Assembly (NCBI GenBank): GCA_031178565.1
Contig: JAPSIU010000174.1
Coordinates: 1-6,108, forward strand
Source: Leucobacter sp.
Lineage (GTDB): Bacteria > Actinomycetota > Actinomycetes > Actinomycetales > Microbacteriaceae
Direction of reading: 5' to 3'
Length of the DNA stretch: 6,108 nucleotides
How positions within the stretch are numbered: position 1 is the stretch's first letter; each line of letters starts with the position of its first letter. Under the pieces are notes generated by a model, which saw only the letters and a program-made list of their open reading frames with translations, made no database searches and was not told the origin of the DNA. Positions 1-5,659 of this stretch are shown in pieces. The translations under genes and the position numbers were made by a program.

Positions 1-2
1 CC

Positions 3-260
3 TTCCTCGCCCCCTACGGCACCCGCGAGCGCCGGGAGGCGGTCCGCGGTTTCGTGGCCGACGTCGCGGCCGCCGCCGGGCACCCCTCCCACGAGCGCTA
101 CGAGCAGATCGATAAACGCTTCGAGCAGGTTGACAAACGATTCGAGCAGGTCGACAGGCGCTTCGAGCAGGTCGACAAGCGCCTGGACCGCATCGAGAGC
201 CGGGTGGACGGTCTCGATCGGGACGTGCAGGCGATCTCCCGCCGCGTGTTCCCCGAGTAG
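3..260 (+). CDS. Partial ORF: alpha/beta-hydrolase-like cap fragment joined to a heptad-repeat coiled coil (5' end outside window)
   Basis: The frame is open to the left edge and stops at TAG 258-260, so only the last 85 codons are visible. The first ~30 residues contain FLAPYGTRERREAVRGFVAD followed by a HPS triplet. This resembles the cap segment of haloalkane-dehalogenase-like alpha/beta hydrolases (PY...R...FV.DIP...HPS), recalled from family knowledge and not searched. From about position 96 the protein changes to ERYEQIDKRF and then four tandem heptads, followed by a DRIESRVDGLDRDVQ coiled-coil tail ending RRVFPE. The rest of the hydrolase (the C-terminal part with the catalytic His) is absent. 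GTG 54 is a possible internal start for a 68-residue coiled-coil protein, but the only purine-rich stretch before it (GGGAGG, 34-39) lies 14 nt upstream, too far to be convincing. The product may be a natural fusion, a recombinant pseudogene or a small coiled-coil protein. No function is assigned. Confidence 0.6.
   Translation, partial: FLAPYGTRERREAVRGFVADVAAAAGHPSHERYEQIDKRFEQVDKRFEQVDRRFEQVDKRLDRIESRVDGLDRDVQAISRRVFPE
102..185 (+). repeat. Four tandem 21-bp units encoding EQxDKRF heptads
   Basis: Four consecutive 21-base units (102-122, 123-143, 144-164, 165-185) encode EQIDKRF, EQVDKRF, EQVDRRF and EQVDKRL. The units differ at a few silent or conservative positions (gat/gac, aaa/aag/agg, cgc/cga). 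This seven-residue periodicity with I/V and F/L at two spaced positions is typical of a coiled coil. Such arrays can gain or lose units by slippage or unequal recombination. Confidence 0.85.
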
Positions 261-309
261 CCGTCCCGAGCCCGCTGCGCACGCCGGATCACGACTCGGT
301 AACCGTCCA

Positions 310-338
310 TTGACGGCGGCGACGTGGTGTCGTTTACT
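310..338 (+). promoter_or_regulatory. Candidate sigma70-type promoter of the LacI-GH1-ABC operon
   Basis: TTGACG at 310-315 is followed by exactly 17 nt and then TTTACT at 333-338. This gives 5/6 and 4/6 matches to the TTGACA and TATAAT consensus with ideal spacing. Transcription would start near 345, leaving a leader of about 35 nt before the ATG at 380. It is the only good promoter-like pair seen ahead of the six-gene run. The -10 box lies inside the inverted repeat at 330-350, as expected for a repressed promoter. The assignment rests on motif matching only. Confidence 0.45.
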
Positions 339-350
339 TTCCGTAAACGA
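330..350. promoter_or_regulatory. Perfect 8-bp inverted repeat, candidate operator
   Basis: TCGTTTAC at 330-337 is the exact reverse complement of GTAAACGA at 343-350, with a 5-nt spacer TTTCC. The AAACG half-site is of the kind seen in GalR/LacI-family operators. The repeat covers the proposed -10 box and the expected start of transcription, so binding here would block the promoter. The most likely ligand is the LacI-family protein encoded immediately downstream, which would make it autoregulatory. The 5-nt gap between arms is not the compact CG-centred form usual for this family, so the true binding register is uncertain. Confidence 0.45.
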
Positions 351-355
351 TCTCG

Positions 356-365
356 CAATCGATTG
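356..365. promoter_or_regulatory. CG-centred 10-bp palindrome, second candidate operator
   Basis: CAATCGATTG is a perfect palindrome with a central CG step, the hallmark of LacI-family operators, where the hinge-helix leucine wedges into the central CpG. It lies 15 bp before the regulator ATG. Its centre is about 20 bp from the centre of the inverted repeat at 330-350, roughly two helical turns, so both dyads face the same side of the DNA. At 10 bp it could also occur by chance. Confidence 0.35.
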
Positions 366-372
366 TGGAAAC

Positions 373-377
373 GAGGA
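373..377 (+). promoter_or_regulatory. Closely spaced purine-rich RBS-like element before the regulator
   Basis: GAGGA at 373-377 sits only 2 nt before ATG 380, much closer than the usual 5-9 nt, so initiation at this ATG would be weak. The in-frame GTG 365 has no Shine-Dalgarno sequence at all. Poor initiation would suit a low-abundance regulator. Confidence 0.3.
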
Positions 378-379
378 TC

Positions 380-1402
380 ATGAGTGCGGACTCCCGGCGC
401 GGTGTGGCGACGCTGGCGGATATGGCTGAAGAGCTCGGGCTCTCGGTGCCGACGATCAGCCGTGCGCTTCGCGACCACCCGGACGTCAGTTCGAGCACTC
501 GATCCCGCGTCAAACAGGCCGCGGAGCGGATCGGCTACCGGGGCAGCGTCGCGGCGCGGGCGCTCAGGACCGGCCGGCATCACGCGCTGAGCTTCGTGAT
601 TCCCTACGAACTGCTGGGATGGTGGGAGCCGCTCCTGCGAGGGGCGGGGGCTGAGGCGGCTCGGCGCGGTTACCGGCTGGTGCTCAACCCGGTGAGCGCG
701 GCGGGAACGGGGGAGGACCTGAGCCGGTTCTTCGCTCGTGCCAGCGATGAGCCGGTGGACGGATTCATCGTGGTGACTCCCGACGCCGAAGAGTGGAAGG
801 ATCTCGCGGCGCAACAGGCGGCGCCCGTGGTGATCATCGATGATCTGCGTGAGCATCCGGGCTACGAGGTCTGGTGCTCGGACGGGTACCTCGGCGCCCG
901 CGCCGCCGTCGAGCACCTGATCGACCGGGGCCGACGGAACATCATCGCGCTGTCCCCGGAGGCGGCGTTCCCGGGTGACGCGCTCCCGGCCCGACTGCGC
1001 GGTTACCGGGACGCGGTCGCCGAGGCCGCACTTCCCGAGCGCGTTCTGGTCACGGCCGAAACCTTCCCGGCGAGCCTCGAGTTCTCCGACGCGATCGATG
1101 CCGTCATCGCCGAGGGCGCCCCATTCGATGCGGTCTTCGCGCCCGCAGACTTCGTCGCCTACGCGGTGCTCCGCTCGTTGCGCCGCTCGGGATTGACGGT
1201 CCCCGAGGACGTCTCCGTGATCGGCTTCGACGACGACCCGGCTGCGTTCGCCCTCGATCCGCCGTTGACCACCATGGCTCAACCTTTCAGCGAGATCGGC
1301 GCGGGAGCGGTGCGCTCCCTCGTGGACGCGCTCGAGGGACTCGGGGGCGAGCCGGGCAGCCACCGGCTCCCGCCCCGTCTGATGGAACGGAGATCGGTAT
1401 GA
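380..1402 (+). CDS. LacI/GalR-family transcriptional regulator
   Basis: This 340-residue protein has the length and two-domain plan of LacI-family regulators. The N-terminal helix-turn-helix spans about residues 11-30 (ATLADMAEELGLSVPTISRAL, with recognition-helix residues V23 and P24). It is followed by the third helix (SRVKQAAERIGYR) and the hinge helix AARALRTGR (about 58-66), whose L62 is the expected minor-groove leucine. The rest is a periplasmic-binding-protein-like sensor domain, with VDGFIVV, VVIIDD, a GARAAVEHLIDRGRRNI helix, VSVIGFDDD (IGFDDD at 281-286) and DPPLTT (293-298), ending in LMERRSV. ATG 380 was chosen because the helix-turn-helix must begin before ATG 422. GTG 365 would add only five residues and has no ribosome site. 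The TGA stop overlaps the GH1 start in ATGA, so the two are translationally coupled. By family knowledge it probably represses this operon and is released by a sugar or glycoside. The effector is unknown. Confidence 0.95.
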   Translation: MSADSRRGVATLADMAEELGLSVPTISRALRDHPDVSSSTRSRVKQAAERIGYRGSVAARALRTGRHHALSFVIPYELLGWWEPLLRGAGAEAARRGYRLVLNPVSAAGTGEDLSRFFARASDEPVDGFIVVTPDAEEWKDLAAQQAAPVVIIDDLREHPGYEVWCSDGYLGARAAVEHLIDRGRRNIIALSPEAAFPGDALPARLRGYRDAVAEAALPERVLVTAETFPASLEFSDAIDAVIAEGAPFDAVFAPADFVAYAVLRSLRRSGLTVPEDVSVIGFDDDPAAFALDPPLTTMAQPFSEIGAGAVRSLVDALEGLGGEPGSHRLPPRLMERRSV

Positions 1403-2829
1403 CGCTGCGCTTTCCCGAGGGATTCGTCTGGGGGACGGCGACCGCGGCGTTCCAGATCGAGGGGGCTGCGGCGGAGGACGGCCGTGCTCCCTCGATCTGG
1501 GACGGGTACTTGCGGGAGCGCGGATACCGCGGCGACGACGGGGATATCGCGGCCGATCACTACCACCGCTGGGAAGGGGACCTCGACCTCGCCGCGAGTC
1601 TGGGCGCCCCGGCGTACCGCTTCTCGGCGAGTTGGTCGCGAGTGATGCCGGACGGGCGCACCGTGAATGCGCTCGGGCTCGATTTCTACCGGCGTCTCGT
1701 CGACGGGTTGCTCGAGCGGGGCCTGACCCCCGCGCTCACGATGTACCACATGGATCTCCCCGCGGTGTTCGAAGGAGGATGGGCCTCGCGGGAGACCGCG
1801 CTCCGGTTCGCCGATTACGCGCACACGCTGACGGAGGAGCTCGGCGACCGGGTGCCCATGTGGATGACGGTCAACGAGCTGTACTACGAGTCCTGGCTGG
1901 GCTACTGCGAAGGTGCATTCCCTCCCGGGCACCGGGACCGGGACCTCGCCGTCGCGGCGCTGCACCACATGCTCCTCGCCCACGGGCTCGGCGTCGAGGC
2001 GGTCCGCCGGAATGCACGCGGAGCAGAGGTCGGCCTCGTCACGGGGTATGCGCCGACGGTGCCGGGAAGCGCGCACCCGGATGATGTCGCCGCGGCTCGG
2101 CGTACCCACCGGCACTCCAACTGCGCGGTGCTCGAACCGGTGCTGCGGGGGAGCTACCCCGAGCCGTATCGTACGCACCCGATGCGGGCGGATGCGCTTG
2201 AACGTGTCGTGCGAGTCGGCGACCTCGAGACCATCGCGAACCCGGTCGACTTCATCGGGCTCAACTACTACTTTCAGCGACACATCGTCGCGTCGGAGCG
2301 GACCGGAGCGCCGGAAGTCGCCGCGGCGATGGATCCGCTCGGGGACTGGCTGGTGCTCGATCACCTGCACGACATCGGCGTCACGGAGATGCGCCCCAAG
2401 TCCGACACCCGCACCATGGCGGGGTGGAAGCCCGAAGCCGACGGGATGCGCCGCATGCTCACCGAGGTGACGGATGAGTACGGGCAGGTGCCGATCTTCG
2501 TCACCGAGAACGGCCTGCCGCTGCCCGACTACGTCGGCCCCGACGGCCGCATCAACGACGTCGAGCGGATCGCCTACACGGGGGAGCACCTCGCGGCGGC
2601 GCACGCGGCGATCCAGGCCGGAGCCTGGCTGCGCGGCTACTTCCACTGGTCGTTCATGGACAACCTCGAGTGGACCAGCGGGTACGGTCACCGTTTCGGC
2701 CTGGTCCACGTCGACTACGCGACCCAGCGGCGCACGCCGAAGGCGAGCTTCGACTGGTACGCGGGCGTGGCGGCAGCGAACGAACTGCCGGTTCCGGCCG
2801 TTCCCGTCGACGGAACAACCCCGATCTGA
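1399..2829 (+). CDS. Glycoside hydrolase family 1 beta-glycosidase (beta-glucosidase-like)
   Basis: The 476-residue protein spans a full GH1 (beta/alpha)8 barrel. The N-terminus is FPEGFVWGTATAAFQIEG (Q19 of the glycone pocket), followed by DHYHRWEGDLDLAASLG and YRFSASWSRVMP. The YHMDLP segment (116-121) carries the pocket His117. TVNE (157-160) gives acid/base E160, and the TENG segment gives nucleophile E370. HWSFMDNLEW (W417, E424) and a GYGHRFGLVHVDY/PKASFDWY C-terminus are also conserved. There is no signal peptide, so it acts in the cytoplasm as a retaining glycosidase on imported substrate. Two usually conserved positions differ: NEL replaces NEP after the acid/base, and YHM replaces YHW. 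The ATG overlaps the regulator stop (ATGA), with GGAG 6 nt upstream. The fold and mechanism are clear, but the sugar and aglycone are not. Beta-glucosidase, 6-phospho-beta-glucosidase and galactosidase activities all occur in this family; with no PTS gene visible here, a non-phosphorylated substrate is more likely. Confidence 0.95.
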   Translation: MTLRFPEGFVWGTATAAFQIEGAAAEDGRAPSIWDGYLRERGYRGDDGDIAADHYHRWEGDLDLAASLGAPAYRFSASWSRVMPDGRTVNALGLDFYRRLVDGLLERGLTPALTMYHMDLPAVFEGGWASRETALRFADYAHTLTEELGDRVPMWMTVNELYYESWLGYCEGAFPPGHRDRDLAVAALHHMLLAHGLGVEAVRRNARGAEVGLVTGYAPTVPGSAHPDDVAAARRTHRHSNCAVLEPVLRGSYPEPYRTHPMRADALERVVRVGDLETIANPVDFIGLNYYFQRHIVASERTGAPEVAAAMDPLGDWLVLDHLHDIGVTEMRPKSDTRTMAGWKPEADGMRRMLTEVTDEYGQVPIFVTENGLPLPDYVGPDGRINDVERIAYTGEHLAAAHAAIQAGAWLRGYFHWSFMDNLEWTSGYGHRFGLVHVDYATQRRTPKASFDWYAGVAAANELPVPAVPVDGTTPI

Positions 2830-2853
2830 TACATAAATCCGAGGAGATAGACA

Positions 2854-3942
2854 ATGAAGTTCACAATCTCGCGCCGTCGGAGGTTCGCCATCGCCGCGCT
2901 CACGGCGAGCACCGCGTTACTGGGGATGAGCGGGTGCTCGGGCGGTCTCGCAGGCGAGGACACCAGTGAGTCGCTCGTCGTGCTCAACTGGTCCGGGTAC
3001 GGCTCGGACCTCGAGTGGGTGACGAAGGAGTTCGAGGAGACGACCGGTGCCGAAGTCGTGCACCGGTACATCTCCTCCGAGACCGAGCTCATCGAGCTGC
3101 TGCGCAACGGCAAGGGCGACATCGACGTCGCACTGCCCAATTTCCAGTTCATCGGACCCGCGATCCGCGAGGGGCTGATCATGCCCCTCGACGAGTCACG
3201 GCTGGAGCACTTCGGAGAGGTCGCTCCGGCGCTCGCCGAGGATCCCGCCTTCCGGAGCGACGGCGAACTCTACGGCATCCCGTGGGTCTGGGGCTACAGC
3301 TCGGTGTTCACGAACACGGAGCGGATCCCCGAGTCTCCGACATCGGTGGCCGCCCTCTGGGATCCGCAGTACCGCGGCAAGGTCGCGCTGGTGGACGACG
3401 CGACGCTGAACGTCCTGCTGGCGAGCCTCTATCTCGGCGAGGATCCCGCCGATCCGGACCTCGAGAGAGTCGAGGCGGCGCTCCGCGAGCTGAAGGCGAA
3501 CTCGGCGCTGATCACCCAGTCGAGCAACGAACTGGCGAAGGCCCTCGCCACGGGGACGATCGACATCGGAGTGTTCCACTCGAGCAACATCGCCCAGTTC
3601 GTGGCCGAGGACCTGCCGATCGAGCTCACCCTGCCGCAAGAGGGCGCGATCGGCTGGGGCGATACCTGGACCATTGCCGCGGATACGAAGAAGGAGGAGC
3701 TCGCCTACGAGTGGATCAACTTCGTGACGAGCGCCGAGTTCGAGGAGCGATGGGCTGCGGACCCCGAGGGAGGGTCTCCGGCTCCGGCGAATGCGAGTGC
3801 GATCGAGGCGCTTGACGCCGAAGCGCGGGAGCGGGTGCAGGCCGATCTCGGTGTTCTCGACCGGCTCACCCTGCAGGGGCCCCTGCCCGACGAGCAGCTC
3901 AACGAGTGGGTCGACGTGTGGGAGCGGGTGAAGGCCAGCTGA
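2854..3942 (+). CDS. PotD-like ABC-transporter substrate-binding lipoprotein
   Basis: This is a 362-residue extracellular solute-binding protein of the spermidine/putrescine (PotD) type. The N-terminus has basic residues RRRR (7-10), a hydrophobic stretch (about 11-24) and GMSGC with the lipidated Cys at 28. The RRRRF context is also Tat-like. The mature part follows PotD closely: LNWSGYGSDL (W46, Y49), EFEETTGAEV, GDIDVALPN, REGLIMPLD, YGIPWVWGY, LWDPQYRGKVALVDDA, GAIGWGDTWTIAAD (W268, D270) and WINFVTSAEF. Compared with E. coli PotD, as recalled and aligned by eye, the residues matching W34, Y37, D168, W255 and D257 appear kept. The E171 position looks like Leu185 and the W229 position like His242, so the ligand is probably not simple spermidine. 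GAGGAG at 2841-2846 lies 7 nt before the ATG. The 24-bp gap after GH1 is the only non-overlapping junction in the operon and may allow higher expression of this protein. It delivers substrate to the two permeases that follow. Confidence 0.92.
   Translation: MKFTISRRRRFAIAALTASTALLGMSGCSGGLAGEDTSESLVVLNWSGYGSDLEWVTKEFEETTGAEVVHRYISSETELIELLRNGKGDIDVALPNFQFIGPAIREGLIMPLDESRLEHFGEVAPALAEDPAFRSDGELYGIPWVWGYSSVFTNTERIPESPTSVAALWDPQYRGKVALVDDATLNVLLASLYLGEDPADPDLERVEAALRELKANSALITQSSNELAKALATGTIDIGVFHSSNIAQFVAEDLPIELTLPQEGAIGWGDTWTIAADTKKEELAYEWINFVTSAEFEERWAADPEGGSPAPANASAIEALDAEARERVQADLGVLDRLTLQGPLPDEQLNEWVDVWERVKAS
3930..3934 (+). promoter_or_regulatory. RBS that sets the start of the first permease
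   Basis: GAAGG at 3930-3934 is 7 nt before ATG 3942, inside the end of the binding-protein gene. It favours ATG 3942 over the in-frame GTG 3906, which would add 12 polar residues encoded within the upstream gene. Confidence 0.6.
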
Positions 3943-4853
3943 TGGAGGCATCCTCCGTCGCCCCTCGGCGAACACCCCGATACCGGGCGGGCGCGCTCGC
4001 CGGGAGCGTCCTTCTCGCGGGACCCGGGGTGATCCTGCTCGCCCTGTTCTCCGTGGTTCCGCTCGTGATGCTGCTGTTCGAGGCCTTCGGTTCGGATCAA
4101 CGGGCCCTCGGCCTCGATCAGTTCGCGAGGATCACCGAGAATCCCCAGTACATGTGGCTTCTCCTGCGCACCCTCGGAACCGCGCTGCTCGTCACCGTCG
4201 TGAGCATCGCGATCTCCTGGCCGGTCGCCTGGACGATCGGCCAGCATGTCGGCGAGCGCTCTCGCCCTGCGCTGCTCGCGCTCGTCATCATCCCGTTCCT
4301 CACCTCACAGCTCCTCCTCATCTACGCGATGATGGTCCTGCTGGGCGCGGGCGGCCCGCTGATGGCTCCGCTCGAAGCACTGGGACTGGCCGAGCGCGGG
4401 GACTCGATCCTCTACACCCCGTGGGCCACCGTAGTGATGTTCGTCTATGAGTCGATCTCGGTCATCGTCATCGTGCTCTTCACAGCCGCCGAGCGCATCG
4501 ACGTGCGCCTGCTCGCGGCCTCGCGTTCGCTCGGGGCCGGGAGGGTGCGTACGTTCTTCACCGTGATCTTCCCGGCGACCGCCGTCCCTCTCATGGCCGC
4601 TACCGGAATCACATTCGTTGCGACCGCCGGAGCCTTCGCCGAGTCGTCGGTGCTCGGCGGGCCGAACGGCACGCTGTTCGGCAATGTGATCGCGGGTCGG
4701 ATCTCGGGCGGTGCTGCAGAGGGACCGACCGCGGCTCTCTCCGTGGTGCTGCTCGTCGCCTCGCTGCTCGTTGTGCTCGTGCTCGCCGGCCTGATCCGGC
4801 GGCTCGCGCGTCCGCTGCGCCCGCTGCGTCTCGATCGGGGAGCACGAGCATGA
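3942..4853 (+). CDS. PotB-like ABC-transporter permease
   Basis: This 303-residue inner-membrane permease has about six hydrophobic segments: roughly 17-48, 74-100, 110-135, 161-182, 205-232 and 264-288. After segment four comes the cytoplasmic EAA loop (about 190-211), LLAASRSLGAGRVRTFF..IFP, which contacts the ATPase. It keeps the ASRSLGAG core and the final Pro. The long first periplasmic loop containing LDQFARITENPQY and the N-terminal PGVILLALFSVVPLVMLLFEAF match the PotB/PotH group of the binding-protein-dependent permease family and not maltose-type permeases. The start is ATG 3942, sharing one base with the upstream stop (TGATG). The end overlaps the next gene in ATGA. It should pair with the following PotC-like subunit to form the channel for the PotD-like protein's substrate. 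Confidence 0.94.
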   Translation: MEASSVAPRRTPRYRAGALAGSVLLAGPGVILLALFSVVPLVMLLFEAFGSDQRALGLDQFARITENPQYMWLLLRTLGTALLVTVVSIAISWPVAWTIGQHVGERSRPALLALVIIPFLTSQLLLIYAMMVLLGAGGPLMAPLEALGLAERGDSILYTPWATVVMFVYESISVIVIVLFTAAERIDVRLLAASRSLGAGRVRTFFTVIFPATAVPLMAATGITFVATAGAFAESSVLGGPNGTLFGNVIAGRISGGAAEGPTAALSVVLLVASLLVVLVLAGLIRRLARPLRPLRLDRGARA

Positions 4854-5659
4854 ACCGCCGTCCGCTGATGCTGAAGACATGGATGTGGATCGTGATCATC
4901 CTCCTCTATGCGCCGATCATCGCGATGATCGCGATGTCCTTCAACGAGTCCCGCTTCGGTACGCTGCCGTTCGAGTTCTCGCTCCGTTGGTACGAGGCGC
5001 TGACTCCGGACAACCCGCTGATCCTCGCGACCTACACGAGTGTGCAGCTCGCGCTGCTCGTGACCGGCAGCTGCGTCGTCATCGGTACGCTGCTCGCACT
5101 CTGGCTCTCCAGGCCGGGGGCCGCTTGGCTGCGGAGCGCCGTCAACGGATCGCTGCTTGCGACGGTCACGATCCCGATCCTCATCCTGTCGGTGGCGATT
5201 CTTCAGATCGTGCAGCTGCTCGGTCTCGGCCAGAGCGTTCTCTCACTGTGGCTCGCGTGCACGGTCGTCTCTCTCCCGTATCTGGTCTTCGTCGTCGCCG
5301 CGCGGATCGCGGGCCTCGATCCGGCGCTCGTGAAGGCCTCGCGATCACTGGGGTTCGGACCGCTGCAGACCTTCTGGCGGGTGACGCTGCCGCTCGTCGG
5401 TTCCTCGATCGTGGCGGGGGCGCTGATGGCGTTCGTCGTCTGCTTCAACAACTTCACGGTCCAGCTCTTCCTCGCCCCGCTCGGGGTACAGACGCTGCCA
5501 GTCAACATCTACGCCCAGACCCGGGTGGGCGTGTCCCCCGATATCAACGCCGTCTCCACGCTGACCGTCGTGGTCCTGGTCGTACTCGTCGTCCTGCTAC
5601 AACTCGTGAGCGGCAATGCCGCGCGGGTCGTCGCGGGTGCAGGAAAGGAGCAGCGATAG
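4850..5659 (+). CDS. PotC-like ABC-transporter permease
   Basis: This is the second permease subunit, 269 residues, a typical length for PotC/PotI proteins. The family-typical N-terminus is visible: TWMWIVIILLYAPIIAMIAM and then SFNESRFG and FSLRWYEAL. Hydrophobic segments lie at about 11-30, 65-86, 101-124, 129-150, 180-200 and 236-254. The EAA loop is at about 159-181 (ALVKASRSLGFGPLQTFWRV..LP). ATG 4850 overlaps the previous stop by 4 bases, and GGGGAG at 4837-4842 lies 7 nt upstream. The TAG stop shares one base with the GTG start of the ATPase. The heterodimer with the preceding permease completes the membrane part of the importer. Confidence 0.94.
   Translation: MNRRPLMLKTWMWIVIILLYAPIIAMIAMSFNESRFGTLPFEFSLRWYEALTPDNPLILATYTSVQLALLVTGSCVVIGTLLALWLSRPGAAWLRSAVNGSLLATVTIPILILSVAILQIVQLLGLGQSVLSLWLACTVVSLPYLVFVVAARIAGLDPALVKASRSLGFGPLQTFWRVTLPLVGSSIVAGALMAFVVCFNNFTVQLFLAPLGVQTLPVNIYAQTRVGVSPDINAVSTLTVVVLVVLVVLLQLVSGNAARVVAGAGKEQR
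5645..5650 (+). promoter_or_regulatory. Strong RBS that sets the GTG start of the ATPase
   Basis: AAGGAG at 5645-5650, within AGGAAAGGAG, stands 8 nt before GTG 5659. It is nearly ideal and supports the non-ATG start that overlaps the permease stop in TAGTG. Confidence 0.75.

Noticed and set aside
297..305. CGGTAACCG palindrome as a third operator
   Set aside because: It is short with an odd centre, lies upstream of the -35 box, and similar GGTTACCG strings occur inside coding sequence.
303..316. CCGTC-catt-GACGG hairpin as an intrinsic terminator for the upstream gene
   Set aside because: The stem is only 5 bp, no T-run follows, and it overlaps the proposed -35 box, so a chance hairpin is more likely.
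98..1363. Long antisense open frame of 421 codons opposite the regulator
   Set aside because: It is opposite clear LacI-family coding sequence, has an Arg-rich composition with no recognisable domain, and is the shadow expected in high-GC DNA.
1279..2709. Antisense open frame of 476 codons opposite the GH1 gene
   Set aside because: The sense strand encodes an intact GH1 enzyme with both catalytic glutamates. The antisense product is low-complexity, rich in Arg, Val and Asp, and matches no family.
3906..3941. GTG 3906 as the start of the first permease
   Set aside because: It would add a polar 12-residue extension inside the upstream gene. ATG 3942 has a well-placed GAAGG and the expected stop/start overlap.
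3196..3975. Antisense open frame of 259 codons across the binding-protein gene
   Set aside because: It is a shadow of the PotD-like gene and extends past its end only by chance; no domain or ribosome site was seen.
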